Shown here: piece by piece, positions 33,923 through 42,739 of the stretch
How positions within the stretch are numbered: the stretch's first letter is position 1
How the letters are laid out: each line of letters opens with the position of its first letter
Source: an uncultured Pelagibacteraceae bacterium
GTDB taxonomy: Bacteria; Pseudomonadota; Alphaproteobacteria; Pelagibacterales; Pelagibacteraceae
Assembly (NCBI GenBank): GCA_902545555.1
Contig: CACCGK010000005.1
Coordinates: 1 to 48,036, forward strand
Reading direction: 5' to 3'
Length of the DNA: 48,036 nt
The notes under the pieces: model-generated
What the model was told of the DNA's origin: nothing
The model's database searches: none
The model's input: only the letters and a program-made list of their open reading frames with translations
Program-made: the position numbers and the translations under genes

Positions 33923-35073
33923 TGGAACAAAACTTTACAATTAAGAATATAACTAAAAATTCTACAAATTTAGAAGTTGAATGGAGCGATGGAAAAAAAA
34001 GTAAATTTAATTATTTATGGCTAAGAGACAATTGTCCAACTGCACATGATAAAGACTCACGTCATAGAATGTTTAATATTTTAAAAGTATCAAACAAAAT
34101 TAATCCAAAAAAATTTGCAGTAAATAATGAAGGCAAGCTTGAAATTGAATGGAGTGAAGGTGACCACATAAGTTATTATGACCAAAATTGGTTAAGAGAA
34201 AACTGCTATACTATAAAAAATAATTTAGAATATAAATCTCCATATCAACTTTGGGACAATTCTTTACAAAATGATCTGAAGTCAATTGAGATTGAACATG
34301 ATGAAATTATGAGTTCATATGAAGGACTTGTCAGATGGTTAGAGCTCTTACACCACACTGGAATTGCTATAGTAAAAAATGCTCCAACTGAAAATAATTC
34401 TGGCTTTAAAATTTTAAACAGAATTAGCCATACTAGAGAAACTTTTTTTAAAACACCTTTTGAAGTAATTAATATTCCTAAACCAAATAATTCTGCTTAC
34501 ACAGCACATGCCCTAAGAAATCATATGGATTTACCATGGTTTGAAACACCACCTGGTTATCAATTTCTTCATTGTTTAGTTAATTCTGCAACAGGAGGAG
34601 ACTCATCCGCTGTAGATGGATTTGCAGTTGCAGATTATTTAAGAAAAAATGAGAAAGAAATATTTGATACGCTAGTAAACGTTCATTTAAAATTTAGAGA
34701 CATGGATTATACACAAGAGTCTGTTAGAAGTTATTACGCGCCTGCGATATCTCTAACAAAAGATAATGATTACCATGATATTCGGTTTAGCGTAGCAACT
34801 ATGGATGCTTTAGACTGTCATCCTGATTTGATGGATAAAGTTTATAAAGCTCATCACCGATTTGGAAATTTACTTCATGACGATCAATTCCAGATTAAAT
34901 TTAGATTAGGACCAGGTGATATTTTTTCTTTTAACAATAGACGATTATTACACGGTAGAACTGAATATGACCCAAACTCAGGACATAGACATTTACAAGG
35001 TTATTACATGGATCGAGATGAAATTATTGGGAGACTAAGATATTTAAAAAATTCTGTTAACTCCAACCAGTAA
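33922..35073 (+). CDS. Gamma-butyrobetaine-hydroxylase-like Fe(II)/2OG dioxygenase
   Basis: A 383-residue oxygenase of the BBOX1/TMLH family, which forms carnitine from gamma-butyrobetaine or hydroxylates trimethyllysine. The N-terminal DUF971-type domain (WSDGKKSKFNYLWLRDNC, about 21-38) is followed by the catalytic core with His201 and Asp203 in RNHMDLPW and His344 in LLHGRTEYD; a co-substrate Arg lies at 356 in GHRHLQG. The N-terminal zinc site of animal BBOX1 (CxCxxC) is reduced to a single Cys38. It overlaps the aldolase gene by one base and the convergent ALDH gene by 17. Bacterial relatives may act on other quaternary amines. Confidence 0.85.
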   Translation: MEQNFTIKNITKNSTNLEVEWSDGKKSKFNYLWLRDNCPTAHDKDSRHRMFNILKVSNKINPKKFAVNNEGKLEIEWSEGDHISYYDQNWLRENCYTIKNNLEYKSPYQLWDNSLQNDLKSIEIEHDEIMSSYEGLVRWLELLHHTGIAIVKNAPTENNSGFKILNRISHTRETFFKTPFEVINIPKPNNSAYTAHALRNHMDLPWFETPPGYQFLHCLVNSATGGDSSAVDGFAVADYLRKNEKEIFDTLVNVHLKFRDMDYTQESVRSYYAPAISLTKDNDYHDIRFSVATMDALDCHPDLMDKVYKAHHRFGNLLHDDQFQIKFRLGPGDIFSFNNRRLLHGRTEYDPNSGHRHLQGYYMDRDEIIGRLRYLKNSVNSNQ

Positions 35074-36487
35074 CATTCTTTACTTCAAGATATTCCTCAA
35101 GGCCCCAAACACCTCCTTCTCTTCCATTACCTGATTGTCTGTAACCACCAAATGGAGTTCCGGCATCTGCTCCATTTCCATTAATGTAGACACATCCGGA
35201 TCTTAATTTTTTAGCAACTCTGTGTGCTTTTTCTCGGTCTTCAGTTTGCAAATAATTTCCAAGACCATAAGAAGTATCATTTACAATATTGACTGCCTCA
35301 TCTTCAGTTCCAAATGGAATTATAGATAATACAGGTCCAAAAATTTCTTCTTTAGCAATTCTCATTTCATTAGTTACATCTGTAAATATAGTTGGTTTGA
35401 TGAAGTACCCTTTGTTCAAACCGTTTGGTAACTCAGGTCCACCTGCTGCAAGAGTTGCGCCTTCAGAAATTCCACTTTCAATAAGATTTATAATTTTATC
35501 ATATTGAATTTTAGAAATTACTGGTCCTATATGATCTCCCTTTTTTGAAGCTTGATCTACTTTAATTTTGTTTGCTTCATCAACAGCTTCTTTAATAGCT
35601 CTTTCGTAAATTGATTTTTCAACAAGCATCCTTGTTGGTGCATCACAAGATTGACCAGAATTGCTCATTACATTTCTAATACCGTCTCTTACGGCATCTT
35701 TATAACTATCAGCAAAAACAATATTTCCACCTTTTCCACCTAATTCAAGACAAACTCTTTTAATTGTTTCAGCAGCATTTTTTGAAATTAATCTTCCTGC
35801 TCTTGTTGAACCTGTGAAAGAAACCATATCAATATCAGGGTGTCTTGAAATGTGGGTTCCCACTCCTGCACCGTCTCCATTTACCAAATTAAATACACCT
35901 TTTGGAAAACCTACTTCATCAATCATTTCTGCAAATAGCATTCCAGAAATAGGAGCAATTTCTGACGGTTTTAAAATCATTGTACATCCAGTTGCGAATG
36001 CAGGAACGACTTTTAAAGCAATTTGATTAATTGGCCAATTCCACGGTGTGATTAATCCACAAACTCCAATTGGCTCATAATAGATATGATTATTTGATTT
36101 ATTATCAAAGTGTTCATCAAATTTAAAATTTTTTAATCTTAAAATAAAATCATCTAAATGATCTTTCCCTGAGGCTGTTTGAACATCTGTTGCCCAATCC
36201 ATTGGTGCACCCATTTCAAGAGAAATAGCCTCAGCCATTTCATTAAATCTTTTTTTATAAACTGATGATAATTTTTCAAGTAAACTGAGCCTTTCTTTCT
36301 TACTAGTTTCTTTCCAAGTATTAAAGGCATTTTTTGCTGATTTGACAGCTAAATCTGTATCCTCTTTTGAACCTAAAGAAATAACAGCAAACGGATCTTC
36401 ATTGCATGGATTAATTACGTCAAAATCATTTTTTTTAATTGGATCAACCCACTGACCATTTATGTAAAATTTTCTTTTATCTAACAT
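35057..36487 (-). CDS. NAD-dependent aldehyde dehydrogenase
   Basis: A 476-residue ALDH. Catalytic residues visible: Asn150 in TPWNWP, Glu248 in LELGGKGG and Cys281 in SGQSCDAPTR. It ends 17 bases inside the convergent oxygenase gene. Together with that gamma-butyrobetaine-hydroxylase-like gene, a 4-trimethylaminobutyraldehyde dehydrogenase role (aldehyde to gamma-butyrobetaine) would make sense, but sequence alone cannot prove it; succinate-semialdehyde and other aldehydes are alternatives. The following minus-strand gene is 20 bases upstream in the direction of transcription. Confidence 0.9.
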   Translation of the reverse strand: MLDKRKFYINGQWVDPIKKNDFDVINPCNEDPFAVISLGSKEDTDLAVKSAKNAFNTWKETSKKERLSLLEKLSSVYKKRFNEMAEAISLEMGAPMDWATDVQTASGKDHLDDFILRLKNFKFDEHFDNKSNNHIYYEPIGVCGLITPWNWPINQIALKVVPAFATGCTMILKPSEIAPISGMLFAEMIDEVGFPKGVFNLVNGDGAGVGTHISRHPDIDMVSFTGSTRAGRLISKNAAETIKRVCLELGGKGGNIVFADSYKDAVRDGIRNVMSNSGQSCDAPTRMLVEKSIYERAIKEAVDEANKIKVDQASKKGDHIGPVISKIQYDKIINLIESGISEGATLAAGGPELPNGLNKGYFIKPTIFTDVTNEMRIAKEEIFGPVLSIIPFGTEDEAVNIVNDTSYGLGNYLQTEDREKAHRVAKKLRSGCVYINGNGADAGTPFGGYRQSGNGREGGVWGLEEYLEVKNVTGWS

Positions 36488-36507
36488 TTTTTATCTTAAC
36501 ACATTAA

Positions 36508-37449
36508 TTAAATTTCATATCCTTTTTCCTCAGGTTCGCTATCAACCAACTCATCAGGAAAACCATTAGCTCTAAAATTTATATTATTTAAATCCTCCAT
36601 CCTTTTCACAATCATTGATGACCAAGCTCTAGAACCATATTTTTTTTGACCATCTTTGAAAATTTCAACTATTTGTGGAGAAATTTCTAAAGGAGCATTT
36701 ATTTTTTTTGCAAGATTATCAAATAGACTTGTGTCTTTTAAAACCAAATCCATTGTAAAGTTTATATTATAAGATCCATTTAATATAACCTGACTTTCAG
36801 TTTCATGCACAAATGAATTACCAGAGGAAATAGCAATCCCTTTGTAAGTTTTTGCTAAATCTAAATTAGATTTTTTTGCTACAGTCCAAGCCTCACCTAA
36901 TGCAACTAAATGCGCAGATGCTAGATAATTTGTAATTACTTTTAATACACTTGCTGTACCAAGCTCACCAGTGTGCAATATTTTTCTCCCCATAACAGTT
37001 AATACATGTAAAATTTTTTCAAATGCTTTTCTTTCTCCACCCACGAATATAGAAATATTACCTGTTGCTGCTCTATGACATCCTCCACTAACAGGTCCAT
37101 CCATAGGTATAGCTTTTTTTTCTATTACTTTTTTTCCAATTCTTTTTACCTCATTTTCGTCTGTGGTACTCATTTCTAACCAAATTTTATTCTCTGACAG
37201 TCCATTTATAATTCCGTCATCAGCCTCCATCACTTCAGCGGATACTTCAGGGGAAGGAAGAGATGTAATTATTAAATCAGTTTTTTCTGCTAATTCTTTT
37301 GGTGATTTTGCTACCTTAGCACCTAAGTCTTTTAGAGGATTTGTTAAATTTTTATCTATATCTCTTACTGTAAGATCAAAGTTATTTCTTAATAAACTTC
37401 CAGCAAGTTTTCCTCCAACATTACCTAAACCAATAAATCCAATTTTCAT
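36508..37449 (-). CDS. 3-Hydroxyisobutyrate-dehydrogenase-family oxidoreductase
   Basis: A 313-residue beta-hydroxyacid dehydrogenase. The NAD(P) motif GLGNVG is at 7-12, the substrate-site block DGPVSGG at 117-123, and the catalytic Lys170 in SVLKVITNYL. Family members act on 3-hydroxyisobutyrate, tartronate semialdehyde, or hydroxypropionate-like compounds. The ATG lies in the end of the EamA gene (4-base overlap), and an ALDH gene follows 20 bases on, so an alcohol-to-aldehyde-to-acid series across the neighbouring genes is possible. Confidence 0.9.
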   Translation of the reverse strand: MKIGFIGLGNVGGKLAGSLLRNNFDLTVRDIDKNLTNPLKDLGAKVAKSPKELAEKTDLIITSLPSPEVSAEVMEADDGIINGLSENKIWLEMSTTDENEVKRIGKKVIEKKAIPMDGPVSGGCHRAATGNISIFVGGERKAFEKILHVLTVMGRKILHTGELGTASVLKVITNYLASAHLVALGEAWTVAKKSNLDLAKTYKGIAISSGNSFVHETESQVILNGSYNINFTMDLVLKDTSLFDNLAKKINAPLEISPQIVEIFKDGQKKYGSRAWSSMIVKRMEDLNNINFRANGFPDELVDSEPEEKGYEI

Positions 37450-38318
37450 TTTATTTCCTCTTCCTTTTTGTTTTTTGTAAATACAATTAAAATCACACCA
37501 ACTATGATTATTGTACCACCTATAAATAATTCTGAAGTTGGTTTTTCACCTAAAAGAAATATTGCTGCCAATAAACCGGTTGGTGGTATCCCCATAGTTA
37601 CAATAGGTAGAACTTTATAAAGTGGGTTATTTTTTAAAACATAATAAAAACAACCGTATGTAATTGGTTGCATGATGAAACCAATATAAATAGCAATAAT
37701 CCAATGATCAAATTTTGCATTTGTTAGATAATTAATTGTATTTCCATCAATTATCGCAGATGACATCACTAATATTGGTCCAGAGAATAAGGCTAACCAA
37801 GCAACTAACGCTAAAGGATTTATTTCTTTACTTAAAGGTTTAACCATAACTTGCCCAAGAGCCCATACAGCTGAACCTAAAATTGTAAGTCCAATTCCAA
37901 TAAATTTTCCATCCAAGTTAGGAGATCCGGTTAAAATATAAACACCAACAAAAGCGATAGCTATACCAATCAAAGCTCTAATAGTTGGTTTTTCTTTAAG
38001 CATGAAGTAAGCAAAAATGACTCCAAACGGAACTTCCATCTGAACCAAAAGAACTGCTGAAGATGCATCAATTAAATCTAAACCAGTATATGTAATGCTA
38101 TATTGCAATGTATTAGCGACTAATGATGCAGCAAAAATTCTTTTTAAATATCCTCTTGGAATTGGAAACCACCAAATTAATAATGATGCAGCAAATGTAA
38201 ATCTGATACCCATTAAAAGAATAGGAGGAAAAGATTCAAATGCTGGTTTAGCTATTACAAAACCAAAGCCTAAAAAAATAGGCACCAAGGATGCTACGAA
38301 AGTATCTTTTATATTCAT
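37446..38318 (-). CDS. EamA/DMT-family transporter
   Basis: A 290-residue permease with ten hydrophobic helices in two EamA repeats (GFGFVIAKPAFESFPPILLMGIRF in repeat one; IGLTILGSAVWALGQVMVKPL opening repeat two). It is the first gene of the minus-strand unit continuing into the 3-hydroxyisobutyrate-dehydrogenase-like and ALDH genes. Substrate unknown. The next gene on the plus strand starts divergently 60 bases away. Confidence 0.88.
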   Translation of the reverse strand: MNIKDTFVASLVPIFLGFGFVIAKPAFESFPPILLMGIRFTFAASLLIWWFPIPRGYLKRIFAASLVANTLQYSITYTGLDLIDASSAVLLVQMEVPFGVIFAYFMLKEKPTIRALIGIAIAFVGVYILTGSPNLDGKFIGIGLTILGSAVWALGQVMVKPLSKEINPLALVAWLALFSGPILVMSSAIIDGNTINYLTNAKFDHWIIAIYIGFIMQPITYGCFYYVLKNNPLYKVLPIVTMGIPPTGLLAAIFLLGEKPTSELFIGGTIIIVGVILIVFTKNKKEEEIK

Positions 38319-38377
38319 ACCTATTTTTTTATATTAATGATTATTAAAGAACTTCTGATATATTCACCTTTTAAAAT

Positions 38378-39124
38378 ATGAATTCAACAAAAATAGATCC
38401 TAAATACATCACCAAATCAAATCCAAGAATTGGACTTATTGCGCTTGCAAGCGATTTTATGATTGAAAGAGATTTTATAAACGTAATTAAAGACAGAGAA
38501 GTTGATTTTTTTGTAAATCGTATTGAATGCTACAACCCGCTAACAAAAGAAAATTTGATCAAAATGTCAGACAAAGTAACTGAGGTAACAAAAGATATAT
38601 TACCTGATCAGGATATCGATTGTGTTGTTTATGGCTGTACCTCTGGAACAATAGCTGCAGGTTATGAATCTATTGAAAAAAAAGTAAAAGCTGCAAAACC
38701 TATGGCAAAGGTGACAACTCCAAGTACCGCTGCAATTAAAGCTTTAAAGAAGTTAAACATAAGTAAGATAAGTCTATTTACACCTTATAGCAAAAAACTT
38801 AACGATGAAGTTTTGGAATATTTTAAAAACGAAGGGTTTGAAGTTACTTCAAATTCTTACTTTGATATAGAAGCCGATTACGATATTGGAAAAGTTGATC
38901 AGAATTATTTATTTAATGTTCTATCCGAAATAGATTTAAATGGGGCAGAGGCTCTCTTTGTTTCTTGTACTGCTTTACCAGTATTGCCAATTATTGATAA
39001 ATTAGAGAAAAAATTAAATACTACAGTTTTATCTAGCAATCAGGCTTTAATTTGGGATACGCTTGTTAAAATAAACAAAAATAATTCTGTCGAAGGATTT
39101 GGTAAATTATTTAATGAAAATTAA
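38378..39124 (+). CDS. eutA: Asp/Glu racemase/maleate-isomerase-type protein, EutA-like
   Basis: A 248-residue protein of the Asp/Glu/hydantoin racemase superfamily (arylmalonate decarboxylase, maleate isomerase and ectoine-utilisation EutA). The two active-site cysteines sit at Cys87 in YGCTSGT and Cys197 in VSCTALP. Next to an ectoine-hydrolase-type gene, with the two stop/start codons overlapping by one base, EutA is the best reading; in known ectoine operons it is thought to change the stereochemistry of an intermediate. Maleate isomerase is the main alternative. Confidence 0.78.
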   Translation: MNSTKIDPKYITKSNPRIGLIALASDFMIERDFINVIKDREVDFFVNRIECYNPLTKENLIKMSDKVTEVTKDILPDQDIDCVVYGCTSGTIAAGYESIEKKVKAAKPMAKVTTPSTAAIKALKKLNISKISLFTPYSKKLNDEVLEYFKNEGFEVTSNSYFDIEADYDIGKVDQNYLFNVLSEIDLNGAEALFVSCTALPVLPIIDKLEKKLNTTVLSSNQALIWDTLVKINKNNSVEGFGKLFNEN

Positions 39125-40293
39125 TGTTGTTTACAAAAGAAGAATATAAGCAAAGATTAACAAAAGTTAAAAAAATGATGCAAGAAAAAGGCATCGATCT
39201 TTTAATCTCACATGACACTAACAACATGAATTACCTAACAGGTTATGATGCTTGGTCTTTTTATTATGCTCAATGCGCAATTGTCCATATAGATGCAGAC
39301 GAACCCCTATGTTTTGTTAGAGCTCAAGATGCAGGTGGTGCATATATTAAAACTTATTTAAAGGATGAGAATATTTTAGTTTATGACGAAAATTATATTC
39401 ATACATGGCCAAAACATCCTTATGATAATTTAGTAGAAATTATAAAAGAAAGAAAATGGGACAAGTTATGCATTGGCTTAGAAATGGATGCACATTACTT
39501 CACTGCGTTTTGTTATGAAAAAATAAAGCAGGGATTACCTAAGGCAAAAATTAAAGACAGTGATCGTCTAGTTAATTGGGCAAGGTTAGTAAAATCAGAT
39601 GCCGAAATAGGTTTCATGAAATCTGCTGCAAAAATTTCTGAAAAAGGAATGAAAACTGCAATGGAAGTTATTAAACCAGGTGTTAGGCAGTGCGATGCAG
39701 TTGGTGAAATTCAAAAAACATTATTTTATGGAACAGAGGAATTTGGAGGTGAATATTCTAGTATTGCAACATTACTCCCAACAGGAAAAGGTACATCAGC
39801 TTCCCATTTAACAGCAACACAAGATAAATTTGTGGAGGGTGAGGCTACAATTATTGAATTATCTGGGGTTTATAAGAGATATCATGCTCCAATGGCAAGA
39901 ACAGTTCTGCTTGGAAAACCCAATCAATTAAAGATTGATACAATGAATAAAACAATCGAAGCTTTAAATACAGGCATAAGTCAAATTAAACCTGGTAATA
40001 CAGCAGATGATGTTGCGCAAGCTTTTTGGAAAATTTTAGATAAATACGGAATAGAAAAAAAATCTAGGACAGGTTATTCGATTGGAATTGGTTATCCTCC
40101 TGATTGGGGTGAGCACACTCTTAATATTTATAAGGGAGATATGACAGTTTTAGAACCTAATGTTTGCTTTCATATGATAGCAGTGATGCAGTTCGGTGAT
40201 TGGGGTGTTGAAGCATCTGAGGCTATAAGAGTTACAGAGAATGGATCAGAATTGTTCTGTAATTTTCCAAAAGAGCTTCATATTAAGAGCTAA
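39124..40293 (+). CDS. eutD: M24-fold ectoine-hydrolase-like protein (EutD/DoeA)
   Basis: A 389-residue member of the M24 peptidase (pita-bread) fold. Ectoine hydrolase opens the ectoine ring to N-alpha-acetyl-diaminobutyrate. The typical blocks are present: SHDTNNMNYLTGYDAWSFYY, then GLEMDAHYFTA, VNWARLVKSDAEIGFMKSAAKI, and GYPPDWGEHTLNI. The usual M24 metal ligands are largely replaced (IELSGVYKRYHAPMARTV where D and D are expected; no GHGIG histidine), as in EutD, which works without metal. Downstream the PotABCD-type transporter begins 45 bases later. The creatinase and DMSP-lyase branches of this fold are less likely. Confidence 0.82.
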   Translation: MLFTKEEYKQRLTKVKKMMQEKGIDLLISHDTNNMNYLTGYDAWSFYYAQCAIVHIDADEPLCFVRAQDAGGAYIKTYLKDENILVYDENYIHTWPKHPYDNLVEIIKERKWDKLCIGLEMDAHYFTAFCYEKIKQGLPKAKIKDSDRLVNWARLVKSDAEIGFMKSAAKISEKGMKTAMEVIKPGVRQCDAVGEIQKTLFYGTEEFGGEYSSIATLLPTGKGTSASHLTATQDKFVEGEATIIELSGVYKRYHAPMARTVLLGKPNQLKIDTMNKTIEALNTGISQIKPGNTADDVAQAFWKILDKYGIEKKSRTGYSIGIGYPPDWGEHTLNIYKGDMTVLEPNVCFHMIAVMQFGDWGVEASEAIRVTENGSELFCNFPKELHIKS

Positions 40294-40338
40294 TTAGCTA
40301 TTGAAATCTATTTACACAAATGTTTTATATTCACCTTT

Positions 40339-41424
40339 ATGTCTAAAAATCCAGAGTTTGTTAAGTTCGATAAAGTAGATAAAAGTTATGACGGTAAGGT
40401 TCTTGTCGTCAAAGATCTTCAATTAGATATTGCAGAAGGTGAATTCATAACAATGCTTGGTCCATCTGGTTCAGGTAAAACAACTTGTTTAATGATGTTG
40501 GCCGGTTTTGAAACGCCAACTCACGGTGAAATATTATTAGATGGAAATATAATTTCGAATATTCCTCCACATAAAAGAGGGATCGGAATGGTTTTTCAAA
40601 ACTATGCATTGTTTCCACATATGACAGTTTATGAAAATTTAGCTTTTCCATTAAGAGTAAGAAAAGTTGAAAAAGATGAAATAGATAAAAAAGTTGATAA
40701 AGCATTATCGATGGTTTCATTGAGTGGTTTTGAAACTAGAATGCCAGCTCAACTTTCTGGTGGTCAGCAACAAAGGGTAGCAGTTGCAAGAGCTTTGGTA
40801 TTTGACCCTGCAGTCGTTTTAATGGACGAACCTCTTGGGGCATTAGATAAAAATTTAAGAGAGAGCATGCAATATGAAATTAAACATATTCATGAAAGCA
40901 TTGGTGTAACAGTTGTATACGTAACTCATGATCAAAGTGAGGCATTAACTATGTCAAACAGGATTGCAGTATTTAATGATGGAAAAGTTCAACAGCTTTC
41001 AAATCCTGCAGAACTTTATGAGAAACCAGTGAACTCTTTTGTTGCTGAGTTTATAGGTGAAAATAATACCTTTAATGGTGAAGTAATGGATATCGATAAA
41101 AACAAATGCAAAGTTAAATTAGCTAACTCGGAAATACTAGCCAATCCAATTTCTGTAAAGTCTAAAGGTGAGAAAACAACTGTTTCTTTAAGACCTGAAA
41201 GGGCATTAATTAATCCAACTGAGAAGATGGATAATATGTTTACTGGAAAGATTGAAGAAGTAATTTATCATGGTGATCACACAAGAGTTAGATTAAATCT
41301 TTTAGGAAGCTCAGAGTTTATTCTTAAAGTACCCAACAGCACATCCAATTTAGAACTAAAAGTTACTCAAGATATAAATATAGGTTGGAATAGTATTGAT
41401 GCTAGAGCATTAGACCCAAAATAA
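40339..41424 (+). CDS. potA: PotA-type ABC transporter ATPase
   Basis: A 361-residue ATPase of the spermidine/putrescine (PotA) group. Walker A is GPSGSGKTT (41-49), Q-loop MVFQNYALFPHMT, signature LSGGQQQRVAVARAL, Walker B VVLMDEPLGALDKNLRE, then a TOBE-type regulatory domain from about residue 265 (VKSKGEKTTVSLRPERALI). It drives the following PotB and PotC permeases. The ATPase and binding-protein genes are separated by 128 bases containing the binding-protein promoter. Confidence 0.9.
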   Translation: MSKNPEFVKFDKVDKSYDGKVLVVKDLQLDIAEGEFITMLGPSGSGKTTCLMMLAGFETPTHGEILLDGNIISNIPPHKRGIGMVFQNYALFPHMTVYENLAFPLRVRKVEKDEIDKKVDKALSMVSLSGFETRMPAQLSGGQQQRVAVARALVFDPAVVLMDEPLGALDKNLRESMQYEIKHIHESIGVTVVYVTHDQSEALTMSNRIAVFNDGKVQQLSNPAELYEKPVNSFVAEFIGENNTFNGEVMDIDKNKCKVKLANSEILANPISVKSKGEKTTVSLRPERALINPTEKMDNMFTGKIEEVIYHGDHTRVRLNLLGSSEFILKVPNSTSNLELKVTQDINIGWNSIDARALDPK

Positions 41425-41477
41425 TCCTATTTAAAATACGAACACCTAATACAAGTAACTAATGACAAAATCAGCTG

Positions 41478-41506
41478 TTGACTTAATCATCCCTATTTGT
41501 TGTAAT
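41478..41506 (+). promoter_or_regulatory. Strong promoter of the PotD-type binding-protein gene
   Basis: TTGACT (41478-41483) and TGTAAT (41501-41506) with the ideal 17-base spacing, each one base from consensus. The predicted transcript starts near 41513 and carries a good GGAGG site (41544-41548) 4 bases before the ATG at 41553. It lies in the 128-base gap after potA, so the binding protein can be made separately from the ATPase. Confidence 0.72.
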
Positions 41507-41552
41507 TTTACTTATATAAATTAATTTATATCAACGTTTAAACGGAGGAATA

Positions 41553-42671
41553 ATGAGAAAAATAAGTAAATTATTACTTGCTCTTTCTTTTGTTGTATCT
41601 CTAACTTCTTCAGCCTTTGCTGTTACAGTAGCATCATGGGGTGGAGCTTACACAGAGTCTCAAAAGCTTGGGTATGGTGATCCTACTGCTAAAGCACTTG
41701 GAATAGAAATCAATTGGGTTGACTATTCTGGTGGTTTATCAGAAATCAAAGCACAAAAAGAAGCAGGTGCTATAACTTGGGATATCATAGACTTATTTGC
41801 ATTCGATACTATTAACGGATGTGATGAAGGTTTATTTGTTAAATTTGATTTTGACAAAGACTTCCCAGCTGCACCAGATGGAACTCCTGCAAGTGAAGAC
41901 TTCTTCACAGGAATGCCAAGTGAATGTGCTGTAGGTAACATTTTATATTCTTGGAATTATGCTTTTGATACAAGAGCATTTGGTGGTAAAGAGCCTAAAA
42001 CAATTAAGGATTTCTTTAACACAAAAAAATTTCCTGGAAAAAGAGCAATCTATAAAAGTGCTCTAACAAACTTAGAAATTGCTTTAGCAGCTGATGGTGT
42101 TAAGTTGGGTGATGGCGGAACTAGAGTTTATAGAAAACTTTTAGAAGATGGTGGAATCGACAGAGCGATGAATAAAATCAAAGCATTATGTACAGATCCA
42201 AATGGTGGATGTGTATTCTGGTCTGCAGGTGCTCAACCACCTGAATTATTAGTTGCTGGTGAAGTTGTAATGGCAACTGGTTGGAATGGAAGATTCTTTA
42301 ACGCAGAAGTTGGAGAGAACGCTCCAATTAAACAAGTATGGGATGGTCAAGGTCTCGACTACGAATATTTCGCACTTGTTAAAGGTGGACCAGATGAAGC
42401 AAATGCTAAAAAAGCTTTAGCTATGATGACTAACACTGAAATGTTAGCTGGTAGTGCGAAGTACATTGCATATGCTCCATGGAGAAAATCATCTCTTGAT
42501 GTAATTACTGCTGGTGAGCCGTGGTACAAAGATGGCAAAACTAATATGATGCCACAAATGCCAACTGCTCCTGCAAACACTAAGAACTATTTCTTAGTAG
42601 ACCCATTCTTCTGGGCTGATAATAATACTGAGATCAGTGAGAAGTGGGAAGCAATGAAAGCAGGTCTATAA
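41553..42671 (+). CDS. potD: Polyamine-type ABC transporter substrate-binding protein
   Basis: A 372-residue extracellular solute-binding protein of the PotD/PotF (SBP_bac_8-like) type. A signal peptide ends at residue 23 (SSAFA). The mature start VTVASWGGAYTESQ is family-typical, and aromatic residues lie at WDIIDLFAFD, SWNYAFDTRAF and MATGWNGRFF in the ligand cleft positions. It follows the potA gene and precedes a strong hairpin terminator. Ligand unknown: polyamines, or, given the ectoine genes just upstream, a compatible solute. Confidence 0.88.
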   Translation: MRKISKLLLALSFVVSLTSSAFAVTVASWGGAYTESQKLGYGDPTAKALGIEINWVDYSGGLSEIKAQKEAGAITWDIIDLFAFDTINGCDEGLFVKFDFDKDFPAAPDGTPASEDFFTGMPSECAVGNILYSWNYAFDTRAFGGKEPKTIKDFFNTKKFPGKRAIYKSALTNLEIALAADGVKLGDGGTRVYRKLLEDGGIDRAMNKIKALCTDPNGGCVFWSAGAQPPELLVAGEVVMATGWNGRFFNAEVGENAPIKQVWDGQGLDYEYFALVKGGPDEANAKKALAMMTNTEMLAGSAKYIAYAPWRKSSLDVITAGEPWYKDGKTNMMPQMPTAPANTKNYFLVDPFFWADNNTEISEKWEAMKAGL

Positions 42672-42706
42672 TTTCAGTTTTAAACACTGATTTTATATAA
42701 TATATT

Positions 42707-42739
42707 TAGGGCGGTTATTTTTAACCGCCCTATTTTTTT
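42707..42739 (+). terminator. Rho-independent terminator directly before the PotB start codon
   Basis: GGGCGGTTA (42709-42717) and TAACCGCCC (42722-42730), with a TTTT loop and a two-pair extension, are followed by a T-tract that ends at 42739. The next base is the A of the permease ATG at 42740. The strong GC-rich hairpin and T-tract are clear; the absence of any spacer or Shine-Dalgarno site before the permease is unusual. Confidence 0.9.

Noticed and set aside
41462-41524. A 20-codon plus-strand frame beginning MTKSAVDL in the potA-potD gap.
   Set aside because: It overlaps the best promoter in the window and has no ribosome-binding site; the bases are better explained as promoter.
41425-41552. 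A riboswitch before the PotD-type gene.
   Set aside because: The region after the promoter start leaves only about 40 bases of leader, without recognisable stems; too short for the known amino-acid, SAM or polyamine-related aptamers.
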